This document shows positions 56,449 to 64,000 of a stretch of DNA of 64,000 nt, one piece after another. This DNA is from Perilla frutescens (lineage: Eukaryota > Streptophyta > Magnoliopsida > Lamiales > Lamiaceae). Both the position numbers and the translations under genes were made by a program. How positions within the stretch are numbered: the first letter of the stretch is position 1; every line of letters starts with the position of its first letter. The notes beneath the pieces are model-generated. The model did no database searches. It was given only the letters and a program-made list of their open reading frames with translations, and was not told where the DNA came from. The stretch spans positions 41,094,664 to 41,158,663 of the forward strand of contig BRKX01000006.1 in assembly GCA_026008535.1 (NCBI GenBank), given 5' to 3'.

Positions 56449-58671
56449 TCAGAGAAAAATGATAATAGGACTCCTGACAGAGTACTTAGCAGAAGTCCAA
56501 GTAAGAAATCCTTGAACAATTACTCTACTAGTTGTAGTTGCATTAGCCCTTCTACTAAACGTTGTTTGGTACGTCAATTTCTGGTTGACCCCTGAAAACT
56601 GAAGAGTCGTCGGCTCCACCTTCACCTCCACAAGCGGCATTGCAGAAATTCCGACAGTGTAAACTGCGTTCGCCTCGCCAACGTTGGTGGCCGTCCTATT
56701 ATAGGTTTCCGAAGTGTTTCCAAGAAAAACAGAGAAGGAAGGATAATTCAATTCACTTTCCGAAATGCTCGAAATCTCCGAACACCTGATCACACGTTTC
56801 GCAATTATCCCGACCTGTTGATCAGTGTAGTTCAATCCACAGAGATAAGGCAAGTAATCTTGCGGAAGGATGTCGTAAACAAGCCCCGGATTCGCAGCCT
56901 TTAGCACGTTGACATGACCTGACCCGATTCCGAAAACATTAGCAACCTGTTGAGTAGCTAGATCTTCAATTCGATTTCCGGCGAGGTTTATTTGATCGGC
57001 TGTGGTCATGATGGCGGACTTGATTGCTGCCGGGGACCAATCAGGGTGCGCGTTTTTCAGCAATGCCGCGACGCCGCTGAGGTGAGGACAGGACATGGAG
57101 GTGCCGGAAATGATGTTGAAATTGGAGTTTGTGGCGTTGTTGTTTTCGACAGAGACATGCCAGGCTGCAAGGATGTTGTGGCCGGGGCCGACGACGTCGG
57201 GTTTCAGGATGCCGAGGCTGGCCAAGTTCGGACCCCGGGAAGAAAATGATGCTAATGCCGGTGAATTTTGATCACCAATTATAGTTCCTTTGAATGAAAT
57301 TCCTGCAGTTGGGGATGTTGTTGAGTTCAAATAGGCTTTGATTTTCAAGCCATCGGAGTAGCTGAGATGCGTGGCGGGAAGAACATGGGAACTAGAATCT
57401 GTGGTGTCGCCGTCTCGCTGCTGATTGATAAGAATCATGGCAGTGCCACCCGCATTTCTCACTGCTTTGCCTTTCTCTATCGTTTCCGTCAATCTGTCCA
57501 CTTCACACACCACGATTTTCCCTTGAACATCAACGCTGCTCAGTGATGCTGGCGCGCAAGATGCGGAACTGAATCTTGGATAAACAAGAGGCAACAGAGT
57601 TGGGGGAAAATTGGCTGGCTGGAATGTGGATTCGCCGTTTAACTCTTCCTTGTTTCCGAGCACTGCTGTAGCCCTTATTTTCCGGTCAACGGTGCTGGCT
57701 CCGACAGTGAGAATCCACGGCGCGCCGTTTCCAAGAGTGGAGAGATTCGGGCCATCGTTTCCAGCTGAGGCGCTTACAAATATGCCTCTTTCTGCTGCAG
57801 AGAAAGCTCCGACAGCAATGTTTTCGTCGTAAAAGTTGCGTGCAGGCCCACCGAGAGAGAGTGAGATTACATCCACACCATCGTCTATCGCAGCATCCAT
57901 TGCGGCCATGATATCACTCTCGGAGCAACCAACATTGCACACTTTATACACGGCTATATGAGCGAGAGGCGCAATCCCAGCTGCGGTTCCATTAGCGTTA
58001 CCAAAAACATTGGCGCCTCGCACAAAATTCCCAGCAGCAGTGCTAGCAGTGTGCGTGCCGTGCCCATTTTGGTCGTAAGGCGTGCCGTCTCCGGTGGTGA
58101 AGTACCTGGCGCCGATGAGCTTGTTGTTGCACGCCGTGGTGATGAAATCGCACCGCCCCTTCCACTTGGGAGGCGGCGGGGGCATTCCCTCGTCGTTAAA
58201 CGAGGGGTGGTTGGGGGTTATGCCGCTGTCTAGCACGCCGATGATCACGCCTCTGCCGTAGTTTGTGTCCCGCCATAGCCCAGCTGTGTTCTGGTTTAGG
58301 CCTAAGAAGTTGGGTGAGTGGGTTGTGTGGAGGGACAGTGTTTTTTGTGGCCGCGCCGAGATGAAACCGGGTTTTTTCTCCATGGCTTTCACTTGCTCCG
58401 GCGTTAACAGGGCGGCAAACCCGTGGAAAACGTTGTGGTATGCGTATGTGATTTGTGGCTCGTCGGATAATGTTGATGTGGTCGATGGTGTTGATGAGAG
58501 AAATGATTGATAAAATGCTTGCAAATCGTCCAAGCTGCTGCTTAGACTTGATGTGGTGGGAGGCAACTCTACATGAACAATGTATGTTTCTGAATTCGTG
58601 TCCACTGATTTTACGAGTGTATGCAGATTTGCCACACATACTACTGTGAGAAAAAATATGTCATAGGCCAT
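56449..58671 (-). CDS. P69-like subtilisin-like serine protease, intact
   Basis: This 740-residue single-exon protein is predicted to be a secreted endopeptidase of the apoplast. It has a hydrophobic signal peptide (about 1-22) and an I9 propeptide (about 29-113, starting TYIVHVE). The S8 domain has Asp148 (VLDSGI), His204 (GHGTHTA), Asn305 (SAGNDGPN) and Ser525 (SGTSMSCPH). A PA insert lies at about 360-450 and an Fn3-like C terminus at about 640-740. All catalytic residues are present. The length is normal for plant subtilases. The ATG chosen gives a good signal peptide. Its closest relative here is the broken gene at 701-2923, with the same orientation and length. The substrate is unknown. 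Confidence 0.95.
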   Translation of the reverse strand: MAYDIFFLTVVCVANLHTLVKSVDTNSETYIVHVELPPTTSSLSSSLDDLQAFYQSFLSSTPSTTSTLSDEPQITYAYHNVFHGFAALLTPEQVKAMEKKPGFISARPQKTLSLHTTHSPNFLGLNQNTAGLWRDTNYGRGVIIGVLDSGITPNHPSFNDEGMPPPPPKWKGRCDFITTACNNKLIGARYFTTGDGTPYDQNGHGTHTASTAAGNFVRGANVFGNANGTAAGIAPLAHIAVYKVCNVGCSESDIMAAMDAAIDDGVDVISLSLGGPARNFYDENIAVGAFSAAERGIFVSASAGNDGPNLSTLGNGAPWILTVGASTVDRKIRATAVLGNKEELNGESTFQPANFPPTLLPLVYPRFSSASCAPASLSSVDVQGKIVVCEVDRLTETIEKGKAVRNAGGTAMILINQQRDGDTTDSSSHVLPATHLSYSDGLKIKAYLNSTTSPTAGISFKGTIIGDQNSPALASFSSRGPNLASLGILKPDVVGPGHNILAAWHVSVENNNATNSNFNIISGTSMSCPHLSGVAALLKNAHPDWSPAAIKSAIMTTADQINLAGNRIEDLATQQVANVFGIGSGHVNVLKAANPGLVYDILPQDYLPYLCGLNYTDQQVGIIAKRVIRCSEISSISESELNYPSFSVFLGNTSETYNRTATNVGEANAVYTVGISAMPLVEVKVEPTTLQFSGVNQKLTYQTTFSRRANATTTSRVIVQGFLTWTSAKYSVRSPIIIFL

Positions 58672-58749
58672 GATGGAATCTGCAAGAATTTAAGGATTGA
58701 TGTTAAGTGGGAGAGGAATGTTTCGTGAGAAAAATGGGTGTGTGGATCA

Positions 58750-58768
58750 ATATACATATACTATGTAG
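58750..58768 (-). promoter_or_regulatory. Possible TATA region of the intact subtilase
   Basis: Minus strand reads AGTATATGTATATTG, about 80-100 bases upstream of the ATG. It is weaker than the box at 2974-2984. Confidence 0.35.
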
Positions 58769-59041
58769 TCCACCCGGGTACTAGTCAACCAATTAGTTTT
58801 TCTCTTGCTTTTTCTTTAAAAAAATTAAAAAAAATGGCAAAGACTTCCATATATTTAAGTCTTTTCTAATGTCCATATTTTTTCAAGTAAAATAAATTGA
58901 TACTTTTCAACATTAATTTTTCGATCTAATACAACGGTTACGTGCAATTGGTATAAGCAAGACCACACCAAAATAATTGTGGTGGAACAATTCAAGTTGG
59001 TTTTATGAATAATTGAAGGGTTGAAGCTGACTGAACCGGAT
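58769..59041. other. Intergenic sequence
   Basis: Upstream flank of the subtilase. No other feature seen. Confidence 0.4.
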
Positions 59042-59059
59042 CATGTGTGTCTAGTGTTT

Positions 59060-59371
59060 TTTCATTGTTGTTGTCAAAGGTAACGCGCAGTCGCTACCGA
59101 GGTGCGCACTCGGTAAATCTCATTCCTGTGTAGTAGCTTACAAACCATGTAGGAGAGGTTAACCACACTTGGCAAGTCAAGTGTGATGATTCGAACTTGG
59201 GTAAAATCTAGTCCCTGTGTAGTAGCCTACAAACCACACAGGAGAGGTTAACCACACTTAACAAGCGAGGTGTGATAGCCTCACACCTAGTGGTGTTGGT
59301 AGTGGGATTCAAACTTAAGATCTTTGGCCTCAAAATAACACCACTCCATCACTAGATCATTCCTAAAAAGA
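59060..59371 (-). mobile_element. tRNA-derived SINE with an internal duplication
   Basis: Same family as 3764-3988. A perfect 18-bp target duplication CATGTGTGTCTAGTGTTT lies at 59042-59059 and 59372-59389. An internal segment with CTGTGTAGTAG and GGAGAGGTTAACCACACTT occurs twice with a period of about 89 bp, which makes this copy longer than its relative. The tail is AAC-rich on the minus strand. Confidence 0.85.
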
Positions 59372-59389
59372 CATGTGTGTCTAGTGTTT

Positions 59390-59990
59390 GATTAAATGTA
59401 CAGTTGGGTAGGGTCAATTAAAATTAAATAAATTAGGATTGACGCCGTAAGTGATGGCCCTTGTAACTTCTTAAATAACGAAGAAAAAAAGAGCAAAGCA
59501 GGAAGCTTCTCTATCGAGTGGAAAAAGTATCTCAAAACAAGAAATTGTGCGGAAGCAAACAACAGAATAATAACATTCAGAAAAGTCATGCAAAGCAATT
59601 TTCTTTTCTTTTCTTTACTTTTTTTTTTTTTTTTTTTGAGAAAACATGCGAAGCTTTTAATAAGTCTTTAACACGAAATTCTTAACCAAACGAACAACTC
59701 CAACGTTTTACTAAACTATGAATGGCAGAAATTCATTTCAATGTTTCTCAAATCATGTCCCAAATTTACGAAGATCAAATTATGCTCCAAATTTAGGGCA
59801 GTTCCCACAATATTTAATAAATTATTTTATTATTTTAAATTATTATTAAATGGTTTATCTAATAAATTTCATTTATTTTATAAATTATATATTTACTTAA
59901 TTTTAAATTATAAATCATCTAAATAAATAAATAATTTCAATAAAAATACAATTAAGTAAACATAATGGATAGAATGAAGTCGCACATATC
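59390..59990. other. AT-rich intergenic sequence
   Basis: Contains a T run of about 18 at 59620-59637. No gene or repeat end is recognised. Confidence 0.4.
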
Positions 59991-60376
59991 TAGGGCTGGG
60001 GAAAAGACCGTCATACTGTATTTACTATACCGAAAAAAAATTAAAATATCGAATTTTAAGGTATACCGGTAGTTTCAGTAAGGTATGATACCGTACCGAG
60101 TTTTTTCGTTAGGTAACCGTATGAAATTTTAAAAATTGAGGTATACCGATACCGACGATATACCCAACTCTTTCGGCATATACCGTTACTTCAGCACATA
60201 CAATTATACCTGCATATACTGTTGGTGTGGTATATACCGAACTACCGACATATATACACCGGTATGCCGGCATATACCGAATTAAATGTATAAATGTTGA
60301 TATAGAAAATTTACCATACGTAATTTGTACATGAATTATAATTAAACAATGAGTAATTTAAATTACATGAAATAAT
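59991..60376 (+). mobile_element. Possible hAT-like MITE end with ATACCG repeats
   Basis: It starts TAGGGCTGGGGAAAAGACC, like many plant hAT termini, then has dense degenerate ATACCG/CGGTAT words. It is interrupted at 60377 by a solo LTR. The other end was not found and may lie beyond the window. Confidence 0.4.
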
Positions 60377-63300
60377 TGTAACACCCCAAATTTTTGGATA
60401 AGGTTTAGAGAGTTGTTAATATTAATTAATTAATTAAAGAAGGAATTTAAACAAGGTTAGTTATGGTTGGATGTCAGTCACGACTTTAAGAGTCAATTTT
60501 CGTGAAGATCGTCTTTTCGGAGAATGTAATCTTAATTCTTTAATTGCCATATGTGGTTTCTTTAGAAAGGTTTTAACCCAAGGAGTACATCGGCGTTTTC
60601 GGATTTTAAATCTGAAGTCATTTGAGTTCCCGGTGGTGAAAAACGTATTTAAAAGGGGAATGAATAGTAACTCTTGCGTGCGTTCGTGTTTTGAGAAATT
60701 TACGAAATCCTCCTCATTTATCCGAGTCCAGTTCTGTCAGGCCCCTCTTATGGGAAATGACTCAAGGATTCCGTTGGCGTTCACAGATTTTCATTCTGAG
60801 GTCAATCGAACGCTCGGGAGCAAAATCTGTCAGTCTAAGTGAATAGTAAAAAGTAATTCCAAAAAAAGAATCTTTGCTCGTCTTTTTTCTGAAGACCCCA
60901 TCTTCTTCACGAATCGAGTTGGTTCACTAGTGTTCGAGCCAACGAGTCTCTCGGTATTTTTAGATTTCGTGTCTGAAGTCATTTGGACCTCGACATCGAA
61001 TAAAGCAGCTTTTAAACCGAATCCGGTGTAGCTTTTGCAGTATTTCCGCACAGCAATAGCTCCCAAGGGAAGCCAAAGCTTCTCCTATAAATAGGGGACC
61101 ACCCCTTTTGCATTCATTTGCTCATTTCTCATCCATTTCACTTCTAAATCGAGAGGGTGAAAAGCTTTCAAAGTCGAGAAAGTTCTGTCAAAGTAAAAAG
61201 CGTTCTTTGTGAGTGTTCTTCAAGACGACGAGCGGAGTGGCATGGAAGGGATGCGGTGAGGAAATGTGCTAGGGGCGCCGTTGGATCGTAGCAGGCGGCT
61301 CTGCCGCCGTTGCGACTGGACGAGATGCCGAGCTAGCCACATTCCTTCGACGCACCTAACCCCATCCATTTTTGTTCTTAGGTCTCGACTTCATTTCTTT
61401 TCTGTCTTTTAAATTCCGCATTTACTTTCCGTTCTTTACGTTCTTCGCGTTCTTCATTATTGCTCGTCTAAAAGTTGTATTTTGATTTTTGTTGAAGTTC
61501 CAAGTTAATAACATTTACGTTATATTTCTCATTTTACATTCGTTATTATTATTCTAAAAGATTAGCCTCGTGTATTCCGTTAAATTCCGTTCAAGTCACA
61601 TTTAACGATTTCGTCGTTATTCTAAATATTAAGGAGGATTATCGTGTTTATGCCGTTATAATGCCAAAATTCTTTTTAAGTTAAAGTATGTTGTTGCATG
61701 TTAAATTCAAGTATGTTGTTTTTAAGAAATTTCGAGTTAAATGTTCTTCGTGTTCTTCGTATTCGTCGAAAGAATCAACGAACATGAAGAACCCAGTTGA
61801 AGATCGCCCAGAACTGGGCTGAGGAGAGAGAAAAAGAGAGCCCCGCAGGGGGGGGAGTGCGCCGCCGCGCCACGCCCCCCTCGGCCGCCCCAAGCCCGCC
61901 GGGGAAAGGGCAGCCCGCCGGTGCCCATGTGCGCCGCGGCGCCCCCCCTTCTCCGTGTTGTTTTCGCCATTTCTTTTCGGCTATTTTCGTACCCTCTTCC
62001 CGAACTTTTCGAGCTTTTCAAATTATGTCATTCTCAAGCCATATTCAAGTTTAAATTATAGTAAGGTGTTCAAGTTATTTTTGATTTATTTCGAATAAGC
62101 TATTCAAATTATTTTCCGTCTAAAAATTTAGAGATCAAGTCGAGAAGTTCCTTAAATAAGATAAATCCTTCTCGAACCCTTATTAAGTCAAAAGTCATGC
62201 TATCCATGTTAAGTCCTAGCTAAGGGAACATTAGTTTGGTATTATTTAATCTCATGTTATTAGAAATCTTTGAAGGAGGCTGCTAAGTCAATGATTCGAC
62301 TTTTGTAGGGGGAATCGAGCCTCGGAGGAATACTAAGGAAGACCACCAGCTCGTTGCCTCATCTTCCGTTCCGTAATCAAGGTGGGTAAATCTATACTCA
62401 TCTAAAGTTTGAGCTAATAAGCTCTAGAAGCATGTTAGGGCAAATGAGATATCCAATAAAGTATTTTTGCTCTGTCTGATTGATCTTTGTACAAGGAAGG
62501 AAGAAATGAAGATATTATGTTTTACTTGAGCTCTCAAGCATGTTTAGAAATGATAGAACTACTAAAGTATTGTTTATGCTTAGCATGAGATGTTTAGAAT
62601 TATCTTTAGTTCGATTCGTATTTATTTACGTTCTTCTCCTGGAATCGAATGTTTATGCTTGTTAAGCTTACAGAATTAAGAATTAAGGTTTGCCTTGTTA
62701 GGGTAGCATTAAATCCCTTGTAGGCCGAGATCATGCAGTATTAAAGGATTAGTCTTAGACGTTGTGCTAAGTTTGGTGTTGCTAGCAAGGTTAAGAAAGG
62801 AAGGAACTTAGCTTATCACTTAAGCAGGATTTGAGCTCAGAACTCTTAAGGGAGTCACTGCTGGGTTTTTCCCTCGCAAACTCGTTCGGATATTTGAGGT
62901 AACCCCTCTTCTATCCTATGGCATGCCTAAGGGTACAGTTGACGTCAGGTTTGAGCCAGATTGGGCCTAAAAGAAAAGAAAAGATTTTACGGATATGGAG
63001 AGGGCTTTTGCGTTTTGCTCTCCATATACTGTCAGTTGATTATTGGATATCTGGAAGTTTATTAAAGTGTTTCACTAAAACCCACTGAGTACATTAATGT
63101 TCATACCCCCTTTTTTTTCAAATGTTTTACAGGTTGAGATGCCGAGGATATTGGTGGCTGTGGATGTGGGTCGGCTGCCAAGATTATTTTGTTATTATCT
63201 AATATTCTTTTGAAATCCCACTATGTGATCTGCTACTCTGATACACTCTTTCCAATCCCGTTTAAAGATCTATTATGATTATCAAGACTCTATGAATGAT

Positions 63301-63602
63301 TTCCCCAGACATAATTATTTGAGTATAAGATGCACACTAAGTTCTATTTCTATTTCCCAAGTATGATTTCCTTTCGTCTATCAAGGGGCTTGCACGCATT
63401 ATCAACTATTATCATCTATGCTGAATGGTATCCGGTTATCCGTTTAATTAACCGTTCAGTTCCACTCAAGCATGCTCCCATTTAACAAAAGTGAACCCGA
63501 GTATCCTCGTCTAATTCCCAAAAGCATATCTCGATTGTAAAACCAACTTATTAATTTTCCGTTTTACCTCATTAACCCCTATCTCGGGACCGGGCTGTAA
63601 CA
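60377..63602 (+). mobile_element. Solo LTR, Ty3/gypsy-like, 3.2 kb
   Basis: TGTAACACCCC...GGGCTGTAACA, with target duplication ATAAT at 60372-60376 and 63603-63607. A plus-strand TATA box (TATAAATA, 61086-61093) sets the orientation. The conserved module CCCACTGAGT...TTTTACAGG is at 63079-63147. A GC-rich block with poly-G/C runs lies at about 61835-61955. The length suits Tekay-type chromovirus LTRs (inferred). The short open frames do not look coding. Confidence 0.85.
61086..61093 (+). promoter_or_regulatory. TATA box of the 3.2-kb LTR
   Basis: TATAAATA in CCTATAAATAGGGG, a typical LTR promoter context. Confidence 0.6.
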
Positions 63603-63607
63603 ATAAT

Positions 63608-63708
63608 TGATATTATTTTTTTTCTCAACCATAGATTCAAATTACAATTATAATTTAATTATAATAAGATAACTAGAAATGAGAAATAACAATAATAATA
63701 ATAATAAC

Positions 63709-63739
<31 letters not shown>

Positions 63740-64000
63740 TAATATATTTAGCAACTATATTAATTCATTTACTTGTACATTTAAATTAACATATACGTGT
63801 GAGAGAGAATAAGAGATGATTGTTATGTAAATATATAATACTTAGTATAAATATTATACATGCATATATATATATATATTACAACTATGTATTTTACATA
63901 ATTTTTGAATATGAATTGATGATCTTTATTATATTAAGTTGTGTATTTTATATAGCTTTCGTGCTTACATTGTTATCATTTAAAGTTTTTGACATGTTTG
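63608..64000. repeat. AT-rich end with an (AAT)n microsatellite
   Basis: (AAT)n and (AAC) interruptions lie at about 63685-63742. The rest is AT-rich and unidentified; it may continue the hAT-like element. Confidence 0.6.

Noticed and set aside
60471..60842. 123-residue open frame in the 3.2-kb LTR
   Set aside because: It lies upstream of the LTR TATA box, has no domain, and fits chance openness in a less AT-rich region.

Overview
This is nuclear DNA from a flowering plant. The window holds intronless plant subtilases, Copia retrotransposons, solo LTRs of Ty3/gypsy type, a CACTA remnant, MITEs, SINEs and a FAR1-type DNA-binding domain. Repeat style and protein similarity suggest an asterid eudicot, perhaps Lamiales, but the sequence alone does not prove that. 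There is no operon logic. Two related subtilase genes in the same orientation sit near the two ends, and about 53 kb of nested transposable elements lies between them.

Left end: a P69-like subtilase (701-2923, minus) has 740 codons, one of which is an in-frame TAG. Then come a possible Helitron 5' end (3304), a SINE, FAR1-like and DUF1985 fragments between inverted repeats (probable Mutator-like remnant, 4392-12810), and an intact Copia element with identical LTRs and a 1459-residue polyprotein (7046-11829).

Middle: about 6,357 bp, running from inside the Copia RNase H into a retroelement ORF2 pseudogene, occurs three times in direct tandem (11297-30366). The copies are almost identical. Solo LTRs follow at 31244-33850 and 34519-36639, then a Helitron-like 3' end at 36729.

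From 37092 to 50190 there is a three-layer nest. A short MITE was split by a 12.8-kb Copia element, whose 5' LTR was later split by a 2.2-kb solo LTR. This Copia element has a third gene (ORF2) after pol, and all its genes carry stop codons. The region 52712-55395 is an inverted-repeat element split by a CACTA element. Palindromic MITEs lie next to the intact subtilase (56449-58671, minus). A SINE with an 18-bp target duplication, a hAT-like end and a 3.2-kb solo LTR complete the window.

The only host gene that looks functional is the subtilase at 56449-58671. The only transposon that looks capable of activity is the Copia element at 7046-11829. The most unusual structure is the recent tandem triplication.
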